The notes beneath the pieces are model-generated. The model made no database searches, was not told where the DNA came from, and saw only the letters and a list, made by a program, of their open reading frames with translations. Positions 37,406-46,030 of a stretch of 64,000 nt of DNA are shown one piece after another. The translations under genes and the position numbers were made by a program. Position 1 is the first letter of the stretch. Each line of letters begins with the position of its first letter. Source of the stretch: CAVZGO01 sp963774935 (GTDB lineage: Bacteria > Chloroflexota > Anaerolineae > Anaerolineales > UBA4823); assembly GCA_963774935.1 (NCBI GenBank), contig CAVZGO010000001.1, positions 62,001 through 126,000 on the forward strand, written 5' to 3'.

Positions 37406-38344
37406 ATGATTCTGGTCACTGGAGGTACAGGTTTTATTGGCAAGGCTTTAATTCGCCATCTGGCGGAATTAGGAGAACCTGTGCGTACATTAATCCGCCC
37501 ATCCCCAAAATCTCCGGAGCTACCTCTCGGCGTGGATGTAGAAGTTGCCGTAAGCAGCCTGGCTGATGAGCGTAGTCTTCGAGCTGCCATGGTAGGAGTG
37601 GATACGGTTTATCATCTCGCCAGCAGCGAACGGAGGGGCGCCAAAGCCAGCCTGATGCAAACGGAAATACAAGGTACCCGCGCAGTTGTCGATGCGGCGG
37701 TGGATGCAGGTGTAAGACGATTTTTCTTCACCAGTCATTTGAGTGCGGATAGAGCTTCTGCTTATCCTGTGATGAAAGCCAAGGCAATCGCCGAAGAGTT
37801 CGTCCGGCAAAGTGGGCTAAACTACACCATTTTACGATCTGCGGTAGCCTTTGGGCCAAATGATGGATTAACCTATGGAGTAGCTCGGGTACTTGCAGCC
37901 ATTCCAGGATTCTTTTTTCTGCCTGGTGATGGTACTGTCATGTTGCAACCGATTTGGGTGGAGGATTTGGTAACTTGTCTCACATGGTCACTGGAAGAGT
38001 TTGATACTTACAATAAGACAATTGAAATTGGCGGACCGGAATATCTTTCATTCAAGCAGATCGTTGAGATGGTCATGCAAGCAACCGGATTACGGCGGGG
38101 CTTGCTACCAATCCCACCTCCATATCTTCGAGGCTTTACCGTTCTCATGGAATCCATATTTCCAGGTTTTCCAACTACGGTTTATTGGCTTGATTACCTG
38201 GCGATGAACCGCACCTGTTCTCTAGACACCCTGCCCAGGGTATTCGGCATCCTTCCAGAGCGCATGAGCTTGCGTCTAGCTTATTTGAAGGATCAAAACT
38301 GGCGAGTCTCTTTGGTACGAACGTTGCTGCGCCGCAGACCATAA
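37406..38344 (+). CDS. NAD(P)-dependent epimerase/dehydratase, NDUFA9-like
   Basis: The 312-residue protein has an extended-SDR Rossmann fold with the nucleotide motif VTGGTGFIG at the N-terminus. SHLSADRASAYPVMKAKAIAEEFVRQSGLNYTILRSAVAFG-type sequence follows, of the kind seen in NDUFA9/Ycf39-like atypical SDRs. The catalytic Tyr-x3-Lys pair is read as YPVMKAK. The substrate is unknown. It starts 116 bases from the divergent tricorn gene and ends 19 bases before the acyltransferase gene, so it may head that operon. Confidence 0.82.
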   Translation: MILVTGGTGFIGKALIRHLAELGEPVRTLIRPSPKSPELPLGVDVEVAVSSLADERSLRAAMVGVDTVYHLASSERRGAKASLMQTEIQGTRAVVDAAVDAGVRRFFFTSHLSADRASAYPVMKAKAIAEEFVRQSGLNYTILRSAVAFGPNDGLTYGVARVLAAIPGFFFLPGDGTVMLQPIWVEDLVTCLTWSLEEFDTYNKTIEIGGPEYLSFKQIVEMVMQATGLRRGLLPIPPPYLRGFTVLMESIFPGFPTTVYWLDYLAMNRTCSLDTLPRVFGILPERMSLRLAYLKDQNWRVSLVRTLLRRRP

Positions 38345-38363
38345 ATGTTACATCATCTAACCT

Positions 38364-39332
38364 ATGCGAGTACCTCGAAACAACGCCCCAATTGTTTTAC
38401 GAATGCTTGATACTCCCGATGAGATGGCTGGCATCGAGAACTTGCAACGATTAATCTGGCCTGGGAATGAAACCGAAATTGTGCCTGGTCACCTGCTACT
38501 CACCGCGGCACACAATGGTGGCTTAGTGATCGGAGCATATTCCGATTCGACCGGATCGCTGCACACAAGTTCTGATGCCCCGGTCATTCTAACTATGGAA
38601 GAAAATTCGCCCAATGCAAAGCTAGTCGGTTTTGTATTCGGCTTTCCGGGTATTTACGATACCGCTGATGGGCCACGCCTGAAGCATTGTTCACATATGC
38701 TTGGCGTGATTCCTGAGGTGCGCGACCAGGGCATCGGATTTCTACTCAAACGCGCCCAATGGCAGATGGTTCGCCAGCAGGGTGTTGACCGAATTACGTG
38801 GACTTATGATCCATTATTAAGCCGAAACGCATATTTAAATATCAGCCGCCTCGGAGCTGTGAGCAATACCTACATCAATAATGCATACGGTGAAATGCGA
38901 GATGAGCTGAATGCAGGGTTACCTTCCGACCGTCTGCAGGTGGACTGGTGGGTGAACACAACCAGAGTCACGCGGCGTCTCAGTCGGAAGGCTCGCCAAC
39001 CATTAAACCTGGCACAATACCTGGCAGCAGGTGCTGAAATTCTTAATCCCACCTTGGGGGATGTTAAGGAGATAGAGCCATCTGCCTTGCAGACCAGCAT
39101 ATCTCGCCTGTTTAGCAGGGAACGAACACCACTGGTGTTGCTGGAAATACCTTCTGATTACCAGTCCACGCGCAATGTCGATCCTAACCTGGCGTACCGC
39201 TGGCGATTGCTGTTACGCGTTGTATTCCATGAGCTCTTCCTTTTGGAATATATCGTCACCGATTTCATTTATCTTCCTGGTGAAATAGCGCGCAGTTTTT
39301 ATGTATTCAGTCATGGAGAAGCAACCTTATGA
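38364..39332 (+). CDS. GNAT-superfamily acyltransferase (COG3375-like)
   Basis: The 322-residue protein contains a GNAT fold at about residues 15-170. LVGFVFGFPG is the central strand and HMLGVIPEVRDQGIGFLLKRAQ the acyl-CoA-binding motif, followed by ITWTYDPLLSRNAYLNISRLGAVSNTYINNAYG-type sequence. That last block marks the COG3375 group, which often sits next to N-succinylamino-acid racemases. In Geobacillus such an enzyme succinylates D-amino acids. The last codons overlap the racemase start by four bases (ATGA), a sign of coupled translation. The acyl donor is inferred, not proven. Confidence 0.85.
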   Translation: MRVPRNNAPIVLRMLDTPDEMAGIENLQRLIWPGNETEIVPGHLLLTAAHNGGLVIGAYSDSTGSLHTSSDAPVILTMEENSPNAKLVGFVFGFPGIYDTADGPRLKHCSHMLGVIPEVRDQGIGFLLKRAQWQMVRQQGVDRITWTYDPLLSRNAYLNISRLGAVSNTYINNAYGEMRDELNAGLPSDRLQVDWWVNTTRVTRRLSRKARQPLNLAQYLAAGAEILNPTLGDVKEIEPSALQTSISRLFSRERTPLVLLEIPSDYQSTRNVDPNLAYRWRLLLRVVFHELFLLEYIVTDFIYLPGEIARSFYVFSHGEATL

Positions 39333-40438
39333 AGATCGATCAAATCAACCTGTATCATCTGCGAATGCCGCTGCGCTCCCCTTTTGAAACATCATTTGGC
39401 AGGATCACAACCCGAGACTGCGTCCTGGTCGAAGCTTTCGCTGAAGGTTTGATTGGGTATGGCGAATGTGTCGCGGACCAGAACCCCGGCTACTCATACG
39501 AAACCAGCCAGACAGCCTGGCATGTAATGCAGGATTTCATGATCCCGGCAATAATTAACCAGCACATCGATGGTCCGACCGAGTTGCTGTCAAAGGTAGA
39601 TTTTGTCCGAGGACACCCAATGGCAAAAGCGAGCCTGGAGATGATGTTCTGGGACCTGGCAGGGAAAGCACAAGGAAAAAGCTTGCAGCAATTACTGGCA
39701 GAGGGCAGAGGCAAAGTGAAAGAATCTGTCCCTGTTGGAGTTTCCATCGGCATCCAGTCTTCGCCACAATCGCTGGTGGAGGTCGTTGATCGCTACTTAA
39801 AGCAAGGCTATCAGCGGGTGAAGATAAAGATCAAACCTGGTCGAGATGTCAAGGAAGCCAGTGCAGTGCGAAGTGCCTATCCAAAACTGCGTTTACAAGT
39901 AGATGCAAATTCGGCATATTCGCTGCAATCTGCGCAGTCTCTGCTGCCCCTGGATGATCTGGATCTGTTATTAATTGAGCAGCCCTTGGATGAGGATGAT
40001 CTATATGACCACAGCCGGCTGCAGAAATCGTTTCGTACTCCCTTGTGCCTGGATGAGAGTATTCTTTCGCCGCGCCACGCTCGCCAGGCTATCGAGATGG
40101 GTGCCTGCAAGGTAATTAATATCAAAGTGGGGCGTGTTGGCGGGTTAACACAGGCGCTGGCTGTCCATGATCTGTGTCTTGCTGAAGGAATACCGGTTTG
40201 GTGTGGCGGCATGCTCGAAACCGGTGTCGGGCGAGCAGCAAATTTAGCAATTGCTTCCCTGTCTGGATTTACCCTACCGGGTGATCTTTCTGCAACCGAT
40301 CGTTACTATGATGAAGACATAACGAACGAACGGTTTAACCTAAACACCGATAGCACGATCGACGTGCCGTTGGGTCCTGGTCTGGGAATAACGATCAATC
40401 GACCAGCATTAGAGCGGGCAACTTTGCGGAAGTCGTGA
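39329..40438 (+). CDS. N-succinylamino-acid racemase / o-succinylbenzoate synthase family enzyme
   Basis: This enolase-superfamily enzyme of 369 residues has the full catalytic set. The first Lys pair is in RVKIKIKPG, metal ligands are in QVDANSAYS, LLIEQPLDEDD and LCLDESI, and the second Lys is in INIKVGRVGG. Sequence and length fit the NSAR/OSBS subgroup. OSBS activity belongs to menaquinone synthesis, but no menaquinone gene is near, and the adjacent acyltransferase points to racemisation of N-acylamino acids. The start overlaps the acyltransferase by four bases; the next gene follows after nine bases. I give no symbol because menC would imply the other role. Confidence 0.9.
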   Translation: MKIDQINLYHLRMPLRSPFETSFGRITTRDCVLVEAFAEGLIGYGECVADQNPGYSYETSQTAWHVMQDFMIPAIINQHIDGPTELLSKVDFVRGHPMAKASLEMMFWDLAGKAQGKSLQQLLAEGRGKVKESVPVGVSIGIQSSPQSLVEVVDRYLKQGYQRVKIKIKPGRDVKEASAVRSAYPKLRLQVDANSAYSLQSAQSLLPLDDLDLLLIEQPLDEDDLYDHSRLQKSFRTPLCLDESILSPRHARQAIEMGACKVINIKVGRVGGLTQALAVHDLCLAEGIPVWCGGMLETGVGRAANLAIASLSGFTLPGDLSATDRYYDEDITNERFNLNTDSTIDVPLGPGLGITINRPALERATLRKS

Positions 40439-40447
40439 GGAAGCACC

Positions 40448-41086
40448 ATGAAAATATACGATATCAGCCTTACTGTATTTCCCAACATGCTTGTCTGGCC
40501 AGGTGATCCACCGGTTCTCATGGAACGGGTGGAAAAAATCGAAAATGGGGATCTTGCCAATGTTACAAAAATTGTGACAGGGGTGCATGTCGGTACTCAC
40601 ATAGATGCCCCATATCATTTTCTGGGTGGTGAGACGAAGACTATTGAACAAATACCCTTGAGTGCGCTGGCGGGACGTGCAACTGTGATCCAAGTGCCCG
40701 ATGAGGTCAATTTGATCACAGCCGAGGTGCTGAAAAATCTGGCAATTCCGGCACGCATCCGCAGGCTATTGTTAAAAACCAGAAATTCGGAACGATGGGC
40801 GGATCAAAAAAATACGTTTTTGGAGGATTTTGTCGCTCTCAGCGGAGATGGAGCTAAATATTTGGTCAGGAAGCACCTCCAGCTTGTAGGCATTGATGCT
40901 CCCTCGATTGCACCGATGAGCGACCTCATAACGCCACATCGCTTACTCCTTGAAGCGGGGATAATCATCGTGGAAGGTCTCAATCTTGCCGAAATCTCAG
41001 CAGGTCGATACATGTTGTATTGCCTTCCCTGGAAATTGTCCGGATCGGACGGAGCTCCTGCCCGAGCAATGTTAGTGGGTGTTTGA
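40448..41086 (+). CDS. Cyclase-family metal-dependent hydrolase (kynurenine formamidase-like)
   Basis: The 212-residue protein belongs to the cyclase/KynB family, metal-dependent amidohydrolases. The metal motif is HVGTHIDAPYHF near residue 50. DISLTVFPNMLVWPGDPP opens the fold, and VGIDAPSIAP and VEGLNLAEISAGRY close it. Known members hydrolyse N-formylkynurenine, isatin and similar amides. In this operon it could cleave the N-acylamino acid made by the racemase, a role filled by an M20 hydrolase elsewhere; this is inference. GAGGAAGC precedes the ATG. Confidence 0.87.
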   Translation: MKIYDISLTVFPNMLVWPGDPPVLMERVEKIENGDLANVTKIVTGVHVGTHIDAPYHFLGGETKTIEQIPLSALAGRATVIQVPDEVNLITAEVLKNLAIPARIRRLLLKTRNSERWADQKNTFLEDFVALSGDGAKYLVRKHLQLVGIDAPSIAPMSDLITPHRLLLEAGIIIVEGLNLAEISAGRYMLYCLPWKLSGSDGAPARAMLVGV

Positions 41087-41093
41087 AAACAAA

Positions 41094-41131
41094 CCAGCAG
41101 GCGGGTTTCGAGGGAATGACCCGCCTGCTGG
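41094..41131 (-). terminator. Hairpin between convergent genes (leftward terminator)
   Basis: A perfect 13-bp stem (41094-41106 with 41119-41131) with a 12-base loop. On the leftward strand it is followed by TTTGTTTTC, so it best serves the gene at 41154-41621. It may also stop the rightward operon. Confidence 0.75.
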
Positions 41132-41153
41132 ATGATCAGGATGGTAGCGTAGA

Positions 41154-41621
41154 TCAATCGATAAAGACTTCTACGTGTTCCCCATCTTCTTCGTCAAAAA
41201 CTTCAACCAATTTACCGCCTGCACCAGACTCGATTAATTTACTCAGCTCGTCAAAATCCAGATCGGCGACTTCCGGTGCGTAGCGGGCGCCGACTTTCAT
41301 CCCCCAGTTTACCAGCGTGGTAGGCAAATTGACGATCACTTTGTTTCGACCAGTCGCCATATCGGTGATCCGCACTCGCAGCCAGCGTCCATTGCCACCC
41401 AAACCGTTTGACTTTGGGGTAACTGGCTCGCCTGTTTCTGGAGAGGCTGCCTGTTGATATTCAGGTTCAGATGCTTCAACAGTCTCTGATTTCATCGAGG
41501 CAGAGGTTGAGCTCTTGTCATTTAATAACCTGATTGCCTGTTCGGCGGTCAGGCTGCCTTCCTCGACTAAGCGTAAAATCCGTAAGCGCTCATCTTCGTT
41601 AGATTGGTGTCTGATGTCCAT
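41154..41621 (-). CDS. SHOCT-like domain protein (YvlB/LiaX N-terminal type)
   Basis: The 155-residue protein begins with the short helical SHOCT-like module RILRLVEEGSLTAEQAIRLLN. A Ser/Glu-rich linker and then a beta-strand domain follow (WLRVRITDMATGRNKVIVNLPTTLV-type), of the kind found in YvlB/LiaX-like proteins. There is no signal sequence or membrane helix. The role is unknown; relatives take part in envelope stress responses. A long inverted repeat lies 39 bases upstream, so it may be controlled by a repressor. Confidence 0.75.
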   Translation of the reverse strand: MDIRHQSNEDERLRILRLVEEGSLTAEQAIRLLNDKSSTSASMKSETVEASEPEYQQAASPETGEPVTPKSNGLGGNGRWLRVRITDMATGRNKVIVNLPTTLVNWGMKVGARYAPEVADLDFDELSKLIESGAGGKLVEVFDEEDGEHVEVFID

Positions 41622-41659
41622 GTCAATCTCCTTTTTCTACCAGACTAATTTGCAATAAT

Positions 41660-41690
41660 CAAAATATTCGAGCAGCAATTGAATATTTTG
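41660..41690. repeat. Inverted repeat upstream of the SHOCT-like gene
   Basis: CAAAATATTC (41660-41669) and its exact complement GAATATTTTG (41681-41690) are separated by 11 bases. The spacing suits a dimeric repressor. It lies in a gene-free, very AT-rich stretch of 211 bases in which I see no other clear signal. Confidence 0.5.
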
Positions 41691-41832
41691 AGCGATCATC
41701 TATAAACAATTATATTATATATTTAAGTTTTGTCAAGATTAAACTAAATATATAATAAATTATTTCAATAATATATTGATATTCTAAAAGGAGATTTAAT
41801 TATTATCGAGAAGCTTTCGAGAATGATTCTAT

Positions 41833-42822
41833 TCAAAGGAGGAAAGGTAAACTGGTCACAGTCAGAGATGTGCCATCCGCAACCAATACAGTACCGGGCA
41901 TATGGTATGGGTGCTTGACAATGCCTAAACCAATTGGCCCGAACCGGGGTGATACTGTGCTGGAAGTGAGCCTACCAACCGGCAGATCGCCATGCTTGAG
42001 GGTAACTCCCGGATCATGCGCAGTGCTTAATCGCAATCCACACAGGCTTTGAGTAACCTTATCGTAAGTGACCTGGCGAGCAAGGACTTCCTGCCCGGTG
42101 TAACAACCTTTTGTTGCAGATACTGCCTCCGCCAGACCAGCCTCCAGAGGAGTGTAGTTTTCGACAAGCTCTGTTCCGGGTCCGGGTTGTCCGGTTTCAA
42201 TTCGAATCGTTTCGTATGCTTGGATTGGTAATAACGGCACACCAAGTATTCGGATTGCATTTATCACTTCTTCCTCAATTGAGCGCAAGCCTATCAGCTG
42301 GTAGCTCGATAAGGTCCCTTGACTCCCCCCGATTGCTGCCAGTGGTGCATCATCCAACCTGCCCCAGGTGAGCTGAAACTGGGCAGGTGGCAAGGTGAAG
42401 CCCAGCCCCATTAGAATATCTCCAGCGGAGGGACCAATCATATGAATATGAAAGAATTTCTCGCTAAGGTCGACCAGGGTAACCTTATCCATAAAAAAGA
42501 TTCTACGCTTAAGGTATTGGTAAGTTGAACTCCCGTAACCCGGCAAGGTCAGGATCAAGACCCCTGGTTGATCTGGATTGTTCACCAAAGATGGGGCTGG
42601 AATGAGCAGGGACAGGACATCAAGTATCCGTGCCGTAGGAGAGGTCAGCACGGAGAGGATCGTATTGTCGCTATTCAATTTTCTTACATCATTGGTGGTT
42701 TGGCGCTGCAAGAAATCAATCTGGTCAGCGCCCTGGATGTGAATGATTCCGGGGCGAGGATGATTGTAGTAAGCAGCATGTTCAATGGCTGCGTTATAAG
42801 CAGAATGGTCGGATTGGTTCAT
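41833..42822 (-). CDS. ygfZ: Folate-binding protein YgfZ
   Basis: YgfZ uses tetrahydrofolate to support the assembly or repair of some iron-sulfur enzymes. The 329-residue protein is a GcvT relative. The diagnostic motif KGCYTGQEVLAR, with the functional Cys, is at about residue 240. IHIQGADQIDFLQRQTTNDV near the front and IETGQPGPGTELVENYTPLEAGL-type sequence in the middle are family typical. It lies directly after the ftsH terminator on the same strand, with a 51-base gap. Confidence 0.9.
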   Translation of the reverse strand: MNQSDHSAYNAAIEHAAYYNHPRPGIIHIQGADQIDFLQRQTTNDVRKLNSDNTILSVLTSPTARILDVLSLLIPAPSLVNNPDQPGVLILTLPGYGSSTYQYLKRRIFFMDKVTLVDLSEKFFHIHMIGPSAGDILMGLGFTLPPAQFQLTWGRLDDAPLAAIGGSQGTLSSYQLIGLRSIEEEVINAIRILGVPLLPIQAYETIRIETGQPGPGTELVENYTPLEAGLAEAVSATKGCYTGQEVLARQVTYDKVTQSLCGLRLSTAHDPGVTLKHGDLPVGRLTSSTVSPRFGPIGLGIVKHPYHMPGTVLVADGTSLTVTSLPFLL

Positions 42823-42832
42823 GTTTACATGG

Positions 42833-42867
42833 AAAAAAGATCGGGGCGGATTACATCCGCCCCGATC
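42833..42867 (-). terminator. Intrinsic terminator after ftsH
   Basis: A perfect 13-bp GC-rich stem (42839-42851 with 42855-42867) with a three-base loop is followed leftward by a run of T (42833-42838). It lies between ftsH and ygfZ. Confidence 0.9.
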
Positions 42868-42873
42868 GCTCTA

Positions 42874-44742
42874 TTAGCTGGCTGCCGCTGTTGGCAACGG
42901 CGTGCCCGTGACTTTTGGGTTAGGAGGAGGGAAGATTCCCTCGAACTCTTCACGATTAATCGTTTCAACCTCAAGTAAACGGTTGGCAACGGCATGAAGC
43001 TGGTCTCGGTAGTCGAGCAAAATCTGGCGTGCCTTGTTGTAAGCGTCATTTACCAGTTTGCGGACCTCACTATCAATCTCTTCAGCCACTGCTTCAGAGT
43101 AATCTCGTTGTTCTGAAATTTCGCGACCTAAGAAAATCAACTCTTCTTTCTGGCCATAAACCATTGGACCGAGCTTGCTGCTCATCCCCAAACGGGTAAC
43201 CATGGCACGCGCCATGCGTGTCACCCGCTCCAAATCGTTCGATGCGCCAGAGGTGATGTCGTCAAAGACCAGCTCCTCCGCGGCACGCCCGCCCAGCAAA
43301 CCGACCATATCCGCCTGGAGCTTCTTGCGAGCCATTAACGTACGGTCTTCTTCGGGCATTGCCAAAGTATAGCCGCCAGCCATGCCACGCGCAATGATTG
43401 ATACTTTATGGACAGGGTCAGCCTCAGGGAGTACGTTCATTACAACCGCATGACCGGCTTCGTGGAAAGCAACAATGCGCTTTTCCTCTTCGCTGATCAG
43501 ACGGCTCTTTCGTTCTGGACCGGCAATGACGCGCTCAATGGATTCTTCCAACTCGGATTGGGTGATGACTTTTTTGTTCCGCCTGGCAGCTAAAATTGCA
43601 GCTTCATTGACCAGGTTCTCCAGGTCAGCACCTACAAATCCAGGTGTTGAGCGAGCCAATACCGATAAATCAACATCCTGCCCCAGTGGCTTGCCCTTAA
43701 TATGGACTTTCAAGATCATTTCTCTACCGCGCATGTCAGGCCTGTCAAGCACCACACGGCGGTCGAAGCGACCGGGGCGCAGCAGTGCGGGATCCAGGAT
43801 GTCTGGCCGGTTGGTGGCAGCCATAATGATTACATTCGTGTCGGTATCGAAACCATCCATCTCGACCAGCATCTGATTTAAGGTCTGCTCGCGCTCGTCG
43901 TGGCTTCCACCCAGTCCAGCACCACGCTGCCTGCCGACGGCATCGATTTCATCCACGAATACGATGCAGGGCGAGTGTCGCTTGGCTTGATCAAAAAGAT
44001 CGCGCACCCGGCTGGCGCCAACACCGACGAACATTTCCACAAACTCAGAGCCAGAGATGGAGAAGAACGGGACTCCTGCTTCTCCAGATACAGCCTTTGC
44101 AAGCAAAGTCTTCCCGGTTCCTGGGGGGCCAACCAACAGAACGCCCTTGGGAATACGTGCGCCTAGCGAGATGAACTTCTCAGGTTCGCGTAAAAATTCT
44201 ACAACCTCTTTGAGCTCTTCCTTCGCCTCATCAACGCCCGCGACGTCAACAAAAGTGACCGTTGGCTGGTCGCCCGTGAACATGCGAGCACGAGATTTAC
44301 CGAATGACATGGCAGCGTTGTTGGAGCCCTGAGCTTGCCGGAAGAGGAACCAAAAAACACCGATCAGCAAGACGAAAGGCAAGATATAGCCAAGTGCCGT
44401 AGCAAGACCTAACCAGGCCGAAGGCGGACGGATCTCCAGGGAGATGTTCTTCGATGAGAGCTGTTCAGTAGTAACACCCAGCGCTTTAAGCTGATCGACA
44501 AGTGTAGCAGTGGTATCAATATTTGAGACGGTTTCTGAACCATCTTTTTCCACAATTCTCAGCCGGCTTTCGTCCTGGACGATGCGCTGGATCTTGTTCG
44601 CTTGGATATCCGCGGCAACCTCGTTGATGGTCTTCGCATCCTGGGTAACGGACTGCTGCTGAAAGTTGTAGACTACCATCGAGATGATGGCGACAAAAAG
44701 CAGCAGATAAATTATCGTCGAGCGGTTTCTTACTGGATTCAC
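42874..44742 (-). CDS. ftsH: ATP-dependent zinc metalloprotease FtsH
   Basis: FtsH degrades misfolded and regulatory membrane and cytosolic proteins as a hexamer in the inner membrane. The 622-residue protein has two N-terminal membrane helices (about residues 10-28 and 112-135). The AAA domain carries Walker A VGPPGTGKTLLAKA, Walker B IVFVDEIDAVG and the second region of homology ATNRPDILDPALLRPGRFDR. The zinc motif HEAGHAVV is near residue 430. The start is GTG at 44742 with GGAGG five bases upstream. It has its own promoter and terminator. Confidence 0.97.
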   Translation of the reverse strand: MNPVRNRSTIIYLLLFVAIISMVVYNFQQQSVTQDAKTINEVAADIQANKIQRIVQDESRLRIVEKDGSETVSNIDTTATLVDQLKALGVTTEQLSSKNISLEIRPPSAWLGLATALGYILPFVLLIGVFWFLFRQAQGSNNAAMSFGKSRARMFTGDQPTVTFVDVAGVDEAKEELKEVVEFLREPEKFISLGARIPKGVLLVGPPGTGKTLLAKAVSGEAGVPFFSISGSEFVEMFVGVGASRVRDLFDQAKRHSPCIVFVDEIDAVGRQRGAGLGGSHDEREQTLNQMLVEMDGFDTDTNVIIMAATNRPDILDPALLRPGRFDRRVVLDRPDMRGREMILKVHIKGKPLGQDVDLSVLARSTPGFVGADLENLVNEAAILAARRNKKVITQSELEESIERVIAGPERKSRLISEEEKRIVAFHEAGHAVVMNVLPEADPVHKVSIIARGMAGGYTLAMPEEDRTLMARKKLQADMVGLLGGRAAEELVFDDITSGASNDLERVTRMARAMVTRLGMSSKLGPMVYGQKEELIFLGREISEQRDYSEAVAEEIDSEVRKLVNDAYNKARQILLDYRDQLHAVANRLLEVETINREEFEGIFPPPNPKVTGTPLPTAAAS

Positions 44743-44782
44743 AGTACCTCCAAACCTTTTAAAACAATTATTTCAGGGATGA

Positions 44783-44791
44783 ATTATACCA
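44783..44791 (-). promoter_or_regulatory. Extended -10 promoter of ftsH
   Basis: Reading leftward, TGGTATAAT is a perfect TATAAT (44788-44783) with the TGN of an extended -10, 40 bases before the ftsH start. The -35 is weak. Confidence 0.5.
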
Positions 44792-44873
44792 ATCTATGGC
44801 TATGCATTTGGAATCTGGAGGTGGTTTATAAGATTTCTAACATCCTTCTAACGAAAATTGGAGTGGATTTGGT

Positions 44874-44910
44874 AAAAAAGGGGCTGCATATAAAGAAATT
44901 CAGCCCCTTT
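44874..44910 (-). terminator. Intrinsic terminator after fabH
   Basis: A 10-bp stem (44877-44886 with 44901-44910) and a 14-base loop are followed leftward by a run of T. It begins eight bases beyond the fabH stop. Confidence 0.85.
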
Positions 44911-44917
44911 GATAGAG

Positions 44918-46030
44918 TTATTGGTTATCGCGCCCGTAAATCCAGGCGTCTAATTTTCGCAAGATACGCAGCAGGAATGACCGGATGCGCGCATATATCC
45001 GGATCGTATATGGGCGTACCTTATGAACCACGGGCATCGGGCCAGACCACTGCACAACGGCTGATCCCCAGGTTAATCCGGCACCGAAACCCACAAACAC
45101 AATACGGTCGCCAGGCTTAATCAGTCCTTTTTGCAAGGCTTCGAATGTGGCAATGGGTATCGAGGCTGTGGAAGTGTTTCCATAATGATCCAGGTTGACG
45201 AAACAGCGCTCGATCGGAACATCCAACCCTTTGGCAGCAGCCTCGATAATTCGGATATTAGCCTGGTGAGGAACGATCAGCTTAATATCTTCCATTGTCA
45301 GGTGTGCTTTTGTGACTGCCTCCTGGGTAGCCTGAGACATGACCCGTGTAGCGAAGCGAAATACTTCACGACCGTTCATCTGAATAAATTGCAAGCCATC
45401 ATGAGCTGTCTCGACTGTAGTTGGATTGGCACTACCTCCCCCCGGAATGATAAGCAAGTCTCCACCAGAGCCGTCTGAGCGCATCACTCCGGAAAGGTAA
45501 CCACCTGGCTCTTCACTGGCTTGCACAACAAACGCGCCAGCCCCGTCTCCGAAAAGGATGCAGGTATTGCGATCTTGCCAGTTAACCAGACGAGAAAGCG
45601 TCTCAGAACCTATCACCAATGCGTTGCGAATGCTGCCGTTTTGTACTGCTTGCGACGCCATAATCAATGCGTAAATAAATCCAGTGCATGCGGCACTCAG
45701 GTCGAATGCGCCTGCCCTGGTTGCCCCCAGCTGGTCTTGCACCATGCAGGCGGTAGCGGGAAAGGTATATTCTGGAGATGATGTAGCAACAATAATCAGA
45801 TCCAATTCAGAGGGTTTCAGGTTGGCAACCAGCAATGCATCCAGTCCTGCCTTAAGTGCAAGACTGGCGGTTGTCTCTTCCTTACCGGCGATATGACGCT
45901 GGCGAATACCCGTGCGCGAGAAAATCCATTCGTCGGTGGTATTCACCATTTGGGAGAGCTCTGTGTTGGTTAGAACTCGCTGAGGCACCGCCATCCCCCA
46001 GCCGGTGATATGAGCCTGGGGGCTCATCAT
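44918..46030 (-). CDS. fabH: 3-oxoacyl-ACP synthase III (FabH)
   Basis: FabH condenses acetyl- or branched acyl-CoA with malonyl-ACP to start fatty-acid synthesis. The 370-residue protein has the catalytic Cys in LSAACTGFIYAL, the His in VPHQANIRI and the Asn in HYGNTSTAS. It is about 40 residues longer than most FabH: the normal end (SAVVQW) is followed by a tail rich in Arg with IRSFLLRILRKLDAW. Its start overlaps the fabF stop by four bases, so the two are coupled. The TTG and double Met at the start (MMSP) leave a one-codon uncertainty. Confidence 0.93.
   Translation of the reverse strand: MMSPQAHITGWGMAVPQRVLTNTELSQMVNTTDEWIFSRTGIRQRHIAGKEETTASLALKAGLDALLVANLKPSELDLIIVATSSPEYTFPATACMVQDQLGATRAGAFDLSAACTGFIYALIMASQAVQNGSIRNALVIGSETLSRLVNWQDRNTCILFGDGAGAFVVQASEEPGGYLSGVMRSDGSGGDLLIIPGGGSANPTTVETAHDGLQFIQMNGREVFRFATRVMSQATQEAVTKAHLTMEDIKLIVPHQANIRIIEAAAKGLDVPIERCFVNLDHYGNTSTASIPIATFEALQKGLIKPGDRIVFVGFGAGLTWGSAVVQWSGPMPVVHKVRPYTIRIYARIRSFLLRILRKLDAWIYGRDNQ

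Noticed and set aside
41700..41780. AT-rich stretch considered as a replication origin
   Set aside because: There are no DnaA boxes or replication genes around it.
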